Positions 16,432-23,940 of a stretch of 64,000 nucleotides of DNA are shown here, piece after piece (positions within the stretch are counted from its first letter, which is position 1; each line of letters starts with the position of its first letter). A model generated the notes under the pieces. It saw only the letters and a program-made list of their open reading frames with translations. It was not told where the DNA came from and ran no database searches. The DNA comes from Solibacillus ferritrahens (lineage in GTDB: Bacteria; Bacillota; Bacilli; Bacillales_A; Planococcaceae): positions 3,333 to 67,332 of the forward strand of contig NZ_JAXCLE010000017.1 of the NCBI RefSeq assembly GCF_037027585.1, written 5' to 3'. Both the position numbers and the translations under genes were made by a program.

Positions 16432-17241
16432 TTGAACGCAGTAGTGAAAGTAATGATAGCAAATCTACACGAGAGTACAGATGTAAATTCGGAGTTAACC
16501 GATGAAGCACTTTATGGAATGCCAGTTCAGGTGTTGGAGGACATCGAAGAGACATGGGTAAAAATTCGAACGTTTTATCGTTATGAAGGCTATACTCTAA
16601 AAACGAATTTGCACATGGGAAGTGAAGATTTACTTTCATGGGTTGATGCGGATTATGTTGTAATTCAAAACTTTGCCGATGTGCTAGTTAGACCGAAAAT
16701 TCAAAGCAGTAAAATTATTACGTTAACGCGCGGTTCGTTTATTCAGGTTGTGCTGGAAGCAGATTTGGATGCTACTTGGACAAAGGTAGTGTTAGTAACA
16801 GGTGAAGTTGGCTATGTCCGTTCCGAATGGATTCAAAAGCGTGTAAAAGTGTACACGACAGATGAATTGGCTTTCCGTGAGCAAGTTGTTCAGGATGCGT
16901 TTCGATATATTGGTACACCGTATCGCTGGGGTGGAAAATCTCCTTTAGGCATCGACTGTTCAGGTCTTGTATCCATGGCATATATGTTGAATGGTGCATA
17001 CATTTACCGGGATGCAAAAATATTGGACGGTTTCCCAATACGTAAAATTGAAAAGGAAGGGCTAAAGCGCGGCGATTTAATTATGTTCCCAGGTCATGTT
17101 GCATTGTATATTGGGGAAGGCTTGTACATACATTCTTCGCTCGGTGGCAATGAAGTGAATGTCAATAGCTTAAACCCGCAGCATGCAGAGTACCGCCACG
17201 ACTTGGCAACGACGATTACTGAATATGGGAGTATATTTTAA
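16432..17241 (+). CDS. ykfC: Gamma-D-glutamyl-L-amino acid endopeptidase (YkfC, NlpC/P60)
   Basis: The 269-residue protein has two SH3-like domains (about 1-70 and 75-140) followed by an NlpC/P60 cysteine peptidase domain. Catalytic Cys lies in G-I-D-C-S-G-L-V and His in F-P-G-H-V-A-L-Y, with a third His in Y-I-H-S-S. This matches YkfC of Bacillus, which cleaves L-Ala-gamma-D-Glu-diamino acid peptides only when the N-terminal L-Ala is free. No signal peptide is seen, so it should act in the cytosol on imported peptides. The start is TTG after GGGGAGGGG. It is the last gene of the operon and is followed by a strong hairpin. Confidence 0.92.
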   Translation: MNAVVKVMIANLHESTDVNSELTDEALYGMPVQVLEDIEETWVKIRTFYRYEGYTLKTNLHMGSEDLLSWVDADYVVIQNFADVLVRPKIQSSKIITLTRGSFIQVVLEADLDATWTKVVLVTGEVGYVRSEWIQKRVKVYTTDELAFREQVVQDAFRYIGTPYRWGGKSPLGIDCSGLVSMAYMLNGAYIYRDAKILDGFPIRKIEKEGLKRGDLIMFPGHVALYIGEGLYIHSSLGGNEVNVNSLNPQHAEYRHDLATTITEYGSIF

Positions 17242-17248
17242 ATCAACA

Positions 17249-17286
17249 AGAGGCGAGTTAAAAGTGTTTGCTTTTAACTCGCCTCT
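17249..17286. terminator. Long hairpin ending the muropeptide operon
   Basis: A perfect sixteen-base-pair stem beginning AGAGGCGAGTTAAAAG has a six-base loop. The T-tract is short on either side, but the stem is very stable and lies between two convergent genes. It probably serves both. Confidence 0.75.
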
Positions 17287-17302
17287 AATTTTGTGCTGAT
17301 TT

Positions 17303-17878
17303 TTAAAAGTTCTTTTGAATCCATTCGTTTGCTTCTGTCCAATTATAAACACGAACAACGTTATTCGGTACGCTCATTTGATTGTAAGGCGTATCGAAAA
17401 GGATGACAGGGATTTTAAGTTCCTCAGCAATTTCCACTGCATTATCATGTTTATCCTCAAAAAAGGCCTCTACACGATGCTTTTTTGCCACTTCTATTTT
17501 GTTGTGACTACCGATACATTCGATATGATCGTAAGGTACTTTGTAGTTTTCGAACCATGTTTTCGTAATGTCAAAAACATTTTCCCCACGTGCCGAAATA
17601 TAATAAAGCTCATATTGCTGTTGCCAAGCCGACAATATATGCTGTGCATCGGCAGCCAGTTCACTCACTTCATACAGGCGGGGTTCATTTTCTTTAAACC
17701 AAGCTTGAAATTGTGCGCGATCAACTGGATATGGAAACCCGCTTAAAAAATCATATTCCGTTACATCCTGTAGCGTCATATTAATATTGTATTGTTTATT
17801 AATATGTGGAATTAATGTAGCAGGACATGTAACTGTCCCATCAATATCAATACCAAATCGATGCTTTAAGTTTGTCAT
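17303..17878 (-). CDS. yqfW: HAD-superfamily putative nucleotidase (YqfW-like)
   Basis: The HAD motif I, D-I-D-G-T-V-T, lies near the N-terminus. A motif II serine follows in Y-I-S-A-R and an acidic motif IV in F-F-E-D-K-H-D. This arrangement fits the small 5'-nucleotidase (NT5C-like) branch that includes Bacillus YqfW, and the position next to ispG is the same as in Bacillus. The substrate is unknown; a nucleoside monophosphate is the family guess. I chose the second ATG, because GGAG is 8 bases from it and only 2 from the first. The gene ends near the hairpin shared with ykfC and lies downstream of ispG on the same strand. Confidence 0.82.
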   Translation of the reverse strand: MTNLKHRFGIDIDGTVTCPATLIPHINKQYNINMTLQDVTEYDFLSGFPYPVDRAQFQAWFKENEPRLYEVSELAADAQHILSAWQQQYELYYISARGENVFDITKTWFENYKVPYDHIECIGSHNKIEVAKKHRVEAFFEDKHDNAVEIAEELKIPVILFDTPYNQMSVPNNVVRVYNWTEANEWIQKNF

Positions 17879-17896
17879 TTCCATTGCTCCATTTCT

Positions 17897-19000
17897 TTAT
17901 ACGTTTGCTTCTGCTTCGCGTTTTTCCGCCATTTCAGCCGCTAATTTATCGATTTCTTTTTTTAGTTCTTCCACCATTGTTTCTTCTGGTACTTTTCGAA
18001 CTGTTTTTCCTTTCATGAATAACAGTCCTTCACCGCGAGCACCAGCTATTCCGATATCTGCTTCACGTGCTTCACCAGGTCCGTTTACTGCACAGCCAAG
18101 TACAGCTACTTTTAATGGAACACTTAGTTTTGAAATGTATTCTTCCACTTCATTAGCAATCGAAATTAAATCGATTTCAATACGACCACATGTCGGGCAA
18201 GAAATTAATGTTGCCATATTTGAAGCTAGACCAAATGATTTTAGTAATTCGCGCGCAACTTTAATTTCTTCAACAGGGTCAGCTGATAAAGAAATACGTA
18301 GTGTATTACCGATACCTTTAGATAAAATGGCACCTAACCCCGCAGCGGATTTTACTGTTCCGGCAAATAATGTACCAGACTCTGTAATTCCTAAGTGTAG
18401 CGGGTAGTTAAATGCTTTAGAAGCTTTTTCATAGGCTTCGATCGCAAGGTTAACGTCAGACGCTTTCATTGATACGATTATGTCATGGAAATCTAGATCT
18501 TCTAGAATTTTGATATGGTGTAACGCAGATTCAACCATACCATCTGCAGTAGGGTAGCCGTATTTTTCAAGGATATGGCGCTCTAAAGAACCAGCATTTA
18601 CACCAATACGAATTGGAATCCCTTTCGCTTTAGCAGCATTTACTACGGCTTCTACTTTTTCGCGTCGCCCAATATTCCCCGGGTTAATTCGAACTTTATC
18701 GATACCACCTTCAATGGCTTTTAATGCTAATTTGTAATCAAAGTGAATATCTGCAACTAAAGGTATATTGATCTGTTTTTTTATTTCCGGTATTGCATCA
18801 GCTGCACGCTCATCTGGAACTGCAATACGTACAATTTGACATCCAGCTTCTTCTAAACGTTTAATTTCAGCAACAGTTGCTTCAACATCATGTGTTTTTG
18901 TCGTACACATACTTTGTATTATGACTTCGTTATTCCCACCAATTGTTAAGTTACCGACACGTACAGGACGTGTTTTCGTACGGTGAACGATTTCACTCAT
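17897..19000 (-). CDS. ispG: 4-hydroxy-3-methylbut-2-en-1-yl diphosphate synthase (flavodoxin) IspG
   Basis: This enzyme of the non-mevalonate isoprenoid pathway reduces methylerythritol cyclodiphosphate to HMBPP using a [4Fe-4S] cluster. Cluster ligands are visible in S-C-P-T-C-G-R and L-G-C-A-V-N-G-P-G-E near the C-terminus. The N-terminal TIM barrel has T-R-P-V-R-V-G and V-A-D-I-H-F-D segments. The frame is open further upstream, but the ATG at 19000 has AAGGAGAG at the right distance and begins at the conserved N-terminus, giving 367 residues. Neighbours yqfW, yqfZ, yqgB and yqgC reproduce the Bacillus gene order. Confidence 0.96.
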   Translation of the reverse strand: MSEIVHRTKTRPVRVGNLTIGGNNEVIIQSMCTTKTHDVEATVAEIKRLEEAGCQIVRIAVPDERAADAIPEIKKQINIPLVADIHFDYKLALKAIEGGIDKVRINPGNIGRREKVEAVVNAAKAKGIPIRIGVNAGSLERHILEKYGYPTADGMVESALHHIKILEDLDFHDIIVSMKASDVNLAIEAYEKASKAFNYPLHLGITESGTLFAGTVKSAAGLGAILSKGIGNTLRISLSADPVEEIKVARELLKSFGLASNMATLISCPTCGRIEIDLISIANEVEEYISKLSVPLKVAVLGCAVNGPGEAREADIGIAGARGEGLLFMKGKTVRKVPEETMVEELKKEIDKLAAEMAEKREAEANV

Positions 19001-19130
19001 GAAAAATTCTCTCCTTCTCAGGCTTGTTAATGTTGTTACATCACCTAAAAGATATAACGATATGTAAGCCGTCACTGTTCCTTATTTTATCAGTGTATGA
19101 AAAGAAGAACAAGGAAGAAACGTTACGAAT

Positions 19131-19466
19131 TCATTTTGTGCAATTTTCCTTCGCATGAGAGATAATTGGTACGAACACTGTGTCACCTGGAACAAGTGGC
19201 TGTAAATTCAAATGTGGGTTCAATTTATAGAATTGTGCAAGTCTTTCAGGGAAAGTTGTTTTAACTGGAGAGGGAGTTGCTGAGAATAGGCTGTAAATTG
19301 TATCATCTTGTTGGATTTTTACGACAACATAGCTTTCTTGCAGGATTTCATCACAGGACTGTGTAGAGGCGTAAAAGGATGTTAAAGGCAGAGTGCCTTC
19401 TTGTAAATCTACTTTAATGACAAATGCAATTAATAAAAGCACAATGGAAGCTATTAAAAAGCGCAA
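19131..19466 (-). CDS. yqfZ: Membrane-anchored LysM-domain protein (YqfZ-like)
   Basis: The 111-residue protein has an N-terminal membrane anchor or uncleaved signal (about 2-18) and one LysM-like domain (about 45-102): V-V-K-I-Q-Q-D-D-T-I-Y-S-L-F leads to L-A-Q-F-Y-K-L-N-P and ends with L-V-P-G-D-T-V-F-V-P. LysM binds peptidoglycan, so the protein should face the wall. It occupies the yqfZ position beside ispG, as in Bacillus, where the function is not established. It is a single gene between ispG and yqgB on the same strand. Confidence 0.82.
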   Translation of the reverse strand: MRFLIASIVLLLIAFVIKVDLQEGTLPLTSFYASTQSCDEILQESYVVVKIQQDDTIYSLFSATPSPVKTTFPERLAQFYKLNPHLNLQPLVPGDTVFVPIISHAKENCTK

Positions 19467-19541
19467 AAAAATCCTCCTTATCTCTACAATTTAACTCACA
19501 AACACAGGTAGTTAAACTATATGATTCATAAGGAGAATTTA

Positions 19542-20048
19542 TTATTTTTCAATCGGATATTTCGTTAAGGCAATTATAATAAATAGCATCGTAATAAAAA
19601 TACTAATAAGGGTAGCAACTGTTGATGAAATAGGAAATAAATTTCCGAACATCGTGATAAATGTTCCCCATGTACTTGCAAATACAGCGGTCCGCCATAC
19701 TTGGCGATATTCTCCACGACGCTTCATCGGCTTAATAAAAAACTGCCCTGCAAGCGCAAATAAACTTACTTTCACAAAATAGATTGAAGTATTTAAAACG
19801 AATAAAAAAATAATGGCAATAGGATAAACAATCCATTGAATATCTTGAGCATACAGTTCGATTTCAGAGTAACTGAAAATCTCGTCTGTTCCACCATTAA
19901 TAAATTGACCGAATGAAAATGCTGTTATTAGCGTAATCATTAAAAAGGCATATTGCATTACTTTTCCTATTGAAAGAATTCGATAAGGTCCAAGTTTTCT
20001 AGGGTTGGTTAAGCTATGAATAAATAGCTGCATGTGCGAAATTTTCAT
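19542..20048 (-). CDS. yqgB: DUF1189 membrane protein (YqgB-like)
   Basis: This 168-residue integral membrane protein has about four hydrophobic helices (roughly 30-50, 70-95, 118-138, 142-162). It starts with the conserved N-terminal pattern of the DUF1189/YqgB family, in which a short F-x-H-S-L-x-N-P-R-K segment precedes the first helix. Its function is unknown. The position between yqfZ and yqgC, and divergent from the latter, is the same as in Bacillus. The AAAGGAGCC site lies about 8 bases before the ATG. Confidence 0.82.
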   Translation of the reverse strand: MKISHMQLFIHSLTNPRKLGPYRILSIGKVMQYAFLMITLITAFSFGQFINGGTDEIFSYSEIELYAQDIQWIVYPIAIIFLFVLNTSIYFVKVSLFALAGQFFIKPMKRRGEYRQVWRTAVFASTWGTFITMFGNLFPISSTVATLISIFITMLFIIIALTKYPIEK

Positions 20049-20116
20049 ATGTATGTGGCTCCTTTAAACAGTAGTTTAACATGAACAAAATGTTATTTGA
20101 ACTTGATAAGTTAAAA

Positions 20117-20147
20117 TTGAATCTTTTCGTTGTTTTTTTCGTATAAT
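20117..20147 (+). promoter_or_regulatory. Candidate sigma-A promoter for yqgC
   Basis: TTGAAT (20117-20122) and TATAAT (20142-20147) are separated by 19 bases, slightly long. Transcription would begin near 20154, so the in-frame GTG at 20150 could not be the start of yqgC. Confidence 0.45.
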
Positions 20148-20170
20148 TTGTGAATACGCTTTTAAAGGAT

Positions 20171-20659
20171 GTGGAACATATAGATATCATTGCATGGGTA
20201 CTAATTATAGCTTTATTTGTGATCGCGTTTATCGGTTTAGTCTATCCGATTATACCTTCTGTCATATTTTTACTAGGCGGATTTATTGTTTATGGTTTAT
20301 TTTACGGCTTTGGAGAATTACCTTGGTGGTTTTGGGTAATTGAGCTTTTATTTGTAGTTTTGCTATTTGTTGCTGATACGATTTCCAATTTAATAGGTGT
20401 CAAGAAATTTGGAGGTTCTAAAGCAGGGATGTGGGGGAGCACTATCGGTCTATTAATTGGACCATTCGTCATTCCATTTGCGGGAATTATAGCAGGACCC
20501 TTTATTGGTGCTATCATTGGTGAATTGATAGTTACTCGCAGTAATTTACAGCAGGCCATTCAAGTAGGCATTGGCTCGGTAGTGGGATTTTTAACTTCTG
20601 TTGTGACAAAAGGAATAATACAGGTGGTCATGATTGTAATATTTATTATTGCGATTTAA
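20171..20659 (+). CDS. yqgC: DUF456 membrane protein (YqgC-like)
   Basis: This strongly hydrophobic protein of about 162 residues has four to five membrane helices with glycine-rich stretches (G-P-F-V-I-P-F-A-G-I-I-A-G-P-F-I-G), typical of DUF456 (YqgC) proteins. Its function is unknown. The start is uncertain. GTG at 20150 lies upstream of the predicted transcription start, so I use GTG at 20171, although the AAAGG site sits only 2 bases before it. It lies between yqgB (divergent) and sodA, as in Bacillus. Confidence 0.8.
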   Translation: MEHIDIIAWVLIIALFVIAFIGLVYPIIPSVIFLLGGFIVYGLFYGFGELPWWFWVIELLFVVLLFVADTISNLIGVKKFGGSKAGMWGSTIGLLIGPFVIPFAGIIAGPFIGAIIGELIVTRSNLQQAIQVGIGSVVGFLTSVVTKGIIQVVMIVIFIIAI

Positions 20660-20870
20660 TAAGGAGCAAATATTTGTAAATCTTAACTTGTATCGCTTAC
20701 ACTAGTATTGAATAAGATTACAGACAACAGGCAATGCAAGAAATAGATGGTTGTCAGTCAAAAGACTGAAATGTTATTATTACAGTTTTTTTGATTGAAT
20801 GACGAATCATTTTTTGATAACCTAGTATTGTAATCAACATTAATTATATGTTCCAGGGAGGAATAGAAAC

Positions 20871-21476
20871 ATGGCTTTCAAATTACCAGAATTAACTTAC
20901 GCTTACGATGCATTAGAACCACATATCGATGCAAAAACAATGGAAATTCACCATTCAAAACACCACAATACTTATGTAACAAACTTAAACGCAGCGGTAG
21001 AAGGTACTGAATATGCTGACAAAGACATCAACGAGTTAATCGCTAACATTGATGCTTTACCAGCTGACAAACAAACTGCTGTACGTAACAACGGTGGCGG
21101 ACATGCTAACCACACATTATTCTGGGAATTAATCGCTCCAGGCGGTTCAAACACTCCAGTAGGTGAAGTTGCTAAAGCAATCGACGCTAAATTCGGTTCA
21201 TTCGACGCTTTCAAAGAAGAGTTTGCTAAAGCTGCAACAACTCGTTTCGGTTCAGGCTGGGCTTGGTTAATCGTTGAAGGTGACGGTGTAGCTGTTACTT
21301 CAACTCCAAACCAAGACTCTCCAGTAATGGAAGGTAAAACACCAATCCTAGGCTTAGACGTTTGGGAGCATGCTTATTACTTAAACTACCAAAACCGTCG
21401 TCCAGACTACATCGGTGCATTCTGGAACGTAGTGAACTGGGACGTAGTAGAAGCTAAATTCCAAGCTGCAAAATAA
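20871..21476 (+). CDS. sodA: Superoxide dismutase, Mn/Fe family
   Basis: The 201-residue cytosolic enzyme converts superoxide to oxygen and hydrogen peroxide. Metal ligands can be seen at His27 (M-E-I-H-H-S-K-H-H), a second His in G-H-A-N-H-T-L-F-W, and the Asp and His of D-V-W-E-H-A-Y-Y-L near the C-terminus. The G-G-G-H-A-N-H and G-S-G-W-A-W motifs are standard. Residues around the site fit the Mn-type enzyme usual in Bacilli, although metal choice cannot be proved by eye. Codon use is notably cleaner and the ribosome site (AGGGAGG) stronger than in neighbouring genes, as expected for an abundant protein. A strong terminator follows. Confidence 0.97.
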   Translation: MAFKLPELTYAYDALEPHIDAKTMEIHHSKHHNTYVTNLNAAVEGTEYADKDINELIANIDALPADKQTAVRNNGGGHANHTLFWELIAPGGSNTPVGEVAKAIDAKFGSFDAFKEEFAKAATTRFGSGWAWLIVEGDGVAVTSTPNQDSPVMEGKTPILGLDVWEHAYYLNYQNRRPDYIGAFWNVVNWDVVEAKFQAAK

Positions 21477-21552
21477 TTAAAATTGAAATTCAATTTTAAT
21501 TACTTCTGCACCGAAAGCAATGCGACAGGTGCAAAATAATTATCTGAAAGAT

Positions 21553-21590
21553 ACGCATGGGAAGTATTATCGCTTCCCATGCGTTTTTTT
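21553..21590 (+). terminator. Terminator of sodA
   Basis: A perfect twelve-base-pair stem (ACGCATGGGAAG against CTTCCCATGCGT) with an eight-base loop is followed by seven T. A weaker AT-only palindrome lies between it and the sodA stop. Confidence 0.9.
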
Positions 21591-21616
21591 ATTGATTTCT
21601 TCCACATTAGTTTATT

Positions 21617-22189
21617 TTATATTATCTTTTGCAATGTTTCTTTTAAGCGGGAAAAGTCATAAATATATTGATTTAAAGTTTCAGGTGAAAGTACATAATC
21701 TTCTTTATGCCACTGGAGGAGCAGGCCAATGATGGAGTTTGCAGTATAGCTTGCTAAGTATTCAAGCTGCTGGTCTGACATGTGCTCCGTCTCTTTGGTA
21801 TGTGATTCGATAACGAATAAGCGAATCGTCTTTAATAATTTGTGATAGTAAAGCATAGGTGTTTTTTCATCAAAAACAATGCGGTAAAAAGCTTCATACT
21901 TTTTGACGTGGTGAAAAATTTGAATCATTTCAGGTGTTAGCATAGCTAAATTATCTTTAGTAACATCATATGGAAAATCATAAGAAAGTTTTAAATCTTT
22001 AACGATATCATTAAAGTAGCGTTCAAAGACTCCGTGTACGTTTTTATAATGCAAATAAAAAGTTCCACGATTAATTTCAGCAATGCGACATATTTCTGCA
22101 ACCGATATATTTTCTAATGATTTTTGATTTAATAAAACTATTAATGCCTTTTGTAGGTTGTCGTGTGTTTTCTTTACACGTAAATCCAA
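21617..22189 (-). CDS. TetR-family transcriptional regulator
   Basis: The N-terminal 50 residues form the TetR DNA-binding helix-turn-helix (S-V-A-E-I-C-R-I-A-E-I-N-R-G-T-F-Y-L-H-Y). The C-terminal domain is an all-helical ligand-binding region resembling the DhaS/QacR_C-type regulators found in Bacilli. The start is TTG at 22189 with AAAGGGGG upstream; a longer frame from an ATG at 22213 would place the ribosome site inside the gene. It is divergent from the SDR gene with 151 bases between, an arrangement in which such regulators usually repress the divergent gene. The ligand is unknown. Confidence 0.88.
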   Translation of the reverse strand: MDLRVKKTHDNLQKALIVLLNQKSLENISVAEICRIAEINRGTFYLHYKNVHGVFERYFNDIVKDLKLSYDFPYDVTKDNLAMLTPEMIQIFHHVKKYEAFYRIVFDEKTPMLYYHKLLKTIRLFVIESHTKETEHMSDQQLEYLASYTANSIIGLLLQWHKEDYVLSPETLNQYIYDFSRLKETLQKII

Positions 22190-22340
22190 AATATTTCCCC
22201 CTTTAATGAACATAAAATTAAAAAAGTGTTGAATAATAAACTAAAGTTCATATAACTGTCGTTTGTGCATTTTTTTTCTTTCAATTATAATTTTTATTGA
22301 ACAGATGTACAATAACTTCGATTTAAAAGGAGAGATTTAA

Positions 22341-23099
22341 TTGAAATTACAGAATAAAGTAGCGATCGTTACAGGAGCTGCATCTGGTATGGGGAAGGCA
22401 ATTGCTGAAGCATATGCTAAAGAAGGTGCCAAGGTAGTTGTTTCCGATTTAAATGAAGAAGGCGCAAAAACTGTTGCAGATGAAATTACGGCAAATGGTG
22501 GCACAGCATTTGCAATCGGAACAAACGTAATAAAAGATGAAGACTTACAACAATTATTTGATACAACAATTGAAAAATTTGGTCAATTAGACATTTTAGT
22601 AAATAATGCTGGAATCATGGATGGTTTTGAGCCAGTAAATGAAATTACGGATGCTCGTTGGGATATGATTTTTGCTGTAAACACAACGTCTGTTATGAAG
22701 TCGATGCGTATAGCAACTGATATGTTCCTTAAACAAGGACATGGTATCATTGTAAACAATATTTCTGCAGGTGGTTTAAATGGAGGCCGCGCAGGCGCTG
22801 CCTACACAGCTTCAAAGCATGCAGTAGTTGGGTTAACGAAAAATACAGCATTCATGTTCTCGCAATCAGGCATTCGTGTAAATGGTATTGCACCGGGTGC
22901 TGTTATGACAAATATTCAACAATCAATGCAAAACATAAGCCAGTATGGTGCTGGGCAACAACAAAAAGGTTCTGCGTTGATTCCACGTGTTGGTAATCCG
23001 GAAGAAATCGCAAACTTAGCAGTCTTTTTAGGCTCAGAAGATTCAAGTTTCATTAATGGTCAGATTATTACAGCTGATGCAGGTTGGACAACTTACTAA
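22341..23099 (+). CDS. Short-chain dehydrogenase/reductase
   Basis: The 252-residue classical SDR has the cofactor motif T-G-A-A-S-G-M-G at 12-19, N-N-A-G near 88, and the catalytic Ser-Tyr-Lys set (N-N-I-S-A-G-G, then Y-T-A-S-K). The acidic residue after the second strand (V-V-S-D-L) suggests NAD rather than NADP. The substrate cannot be told; many annotated relatives are called glucose or 3-oxoacyl-ACP reductases. The start is TTG after AAAGGAGAG. The divergent TetR gene probably controls it. Confidence 0.92.
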   Translation: MKLQNKVAIVTGAASGMGKAIAEAYAKEGAKVVVSDLNEEGAKTVADEITANGGTAFAIGTNVIKDEDLQQLFDTTIEKFGQLDILVNNAGIMDGFEPVNEITDARWDMIFAVNTTSVMKSMRIATDMFLKQGHGIIVNNISAGGLNGGRAGAAYTASKHAVVGLTKNTAFMFSQSGIRVNGIAPGAVMTNIQQSMQNISQYGAGQQQKGSALIPRVGNPEEIANLAVFLGSEDSSFINGQIITADAGWTTY

Positions 23100-23113
23100 T
23101 AGTTTTTTTTAAG

Positions 23114-23150
23114 CAGTTTTGGAACTTCGGTTTCAGAACTGTTTTTTTTT
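23114..23150 (+). terminator. Terminator of the SDR gene
   Basis: A twelve-base-pair stem with two G-T pairs (CAGTTTTGGAAC against GTTTCAGAACTG) is closed by a TTCG tetraloop and followed by nine T. Confidence 0.9.
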
Positions 23151-23229
23151 GAATTTATATCCTCTTTTGAAGAGGATAGTACATATAAAGCAATCGTGTC
23201 TGAATAAAGTGTAAAGAGGTGAGGAATAA

Positions 23230-23673
23230 ATGAGCATGACGTATAAAAATATATTGGTCGCTGTGGATGAGTCAAGTGAAGCGAAGATTGCATTTAAAAG
23301 AGCGGTGCAAGTTGCAATCAACAATGTCGGCAGTAGGCTATATATCATTCATGTAATTGATACTCGTTCCTTTGCGTTTTCAGAAGGATACAATTTTGAT
23401 TTAGCGGATCAATATGCTAAAAGTAAGAAGGATATGCTGGATGGATATGAAGAAATTGCAGTACAATTAGGTTATGACAGTATATATAAAATAATGGAGT
23501 ATGGGACACCTAAGGAAATCATAGCAAGGGATTTTCCTAAGCAAAAACAAATTGATCTAATAATTTGCGGTGTCACAGGTAAAGGAGAGCTAGCACGTTT
23601 TTTCCTGGGCTCTGTATCTGAAGCAATTGTACGAACTGCAAAATGCGATGTACTTGTTGTAAGAAATCTATAA
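23230..23673 (+). CDS. Universal stress protein UspA family
   Basis: The 147-residue protein is a single Usp domain. The N-terminal strand I-L-V-A-V-D-E-S-S leads to the C-terminal nucleotide-binding signature G-x2-G-x9-G-S, here G-V-T-G-K-G-E-L-A-R-F-F-L-G-S-V-S-E, ending V-L-V-V-R. The glycine motif indicates an ATP-binding member. These cytosolic proteins are induced in growth arrest and stress, with no fixed biochemical role. It has its own ribosome site (AGAGGTGAGG) and no close partner. Confidence 0.92.
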   Translation: MSMTYKNILVAVDESSEAKIAFKRAVQVAINNVGSRLYIIHVIDTRSFAFSEGYNFDLADQYAKSKKDMLDGYEEIAVQLGYDSIYKIMEYGTPKEIIARDFPKQKQIDLIICGVTGKGELARFFLGSVSEAIVRTAKCDVLVVRNL

Positions 23674-23744
23674 ATGATTTAACGGGTTGTAAGGACAGGG
23701 ATTATCTTACCTAATCCTTAACTTATTAAATATTTTTTGCGAAT

Positions 23745-23787
23745 GAAGGCTGTGTTAAATGTCATTTCGACCTTTAGCATAGCCTTC
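23745..23787. repeat. Dispersed palindrome, copy 1
   Basis: A fifteen-base-pair stem allowing G-T pairs begins GAAGGCTGTGTTAAA and carries a thirteen-base loop containing GTCATTTCGAC. It shares the GGCTGTGTTAAA-GTCA core with hairpins at 36133 and 42615. It lies in the 267-base gap between the stress-protein and PBP genes and may also act as a terminator. Confidence 0.6.
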
Positions 23788-23940
23788 ATCTTTCCTATGA
23801 AACTTTACGACAATAGAACCGTCTAAAAGATGAATGATATAAATCTGAACTCTTTTTTCAATAGGTTTTCAGTGTTATACTAAAAGGCATGACTAAGCAT
23901 TCATGTACAATCTACATAAAGCAAGAGAGGGGAGTTTCAG

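Noticed and set aside
17787..18407. Long ORF (206 codons) antisense to ispG
   Set aside because: It lies wholly opposite a well-conserved gene, has no ribosome site at its start, and its composition (Ser/Ile/Pro-rich) is that of a reverse-frame shadow.
20760..20800. Terminator between yqgC and sodA
   Set aside because: The CTGAAAT/ATTACAG hairpin has a mismatch in a very short stem; despite the following T-run it is too weak to list.
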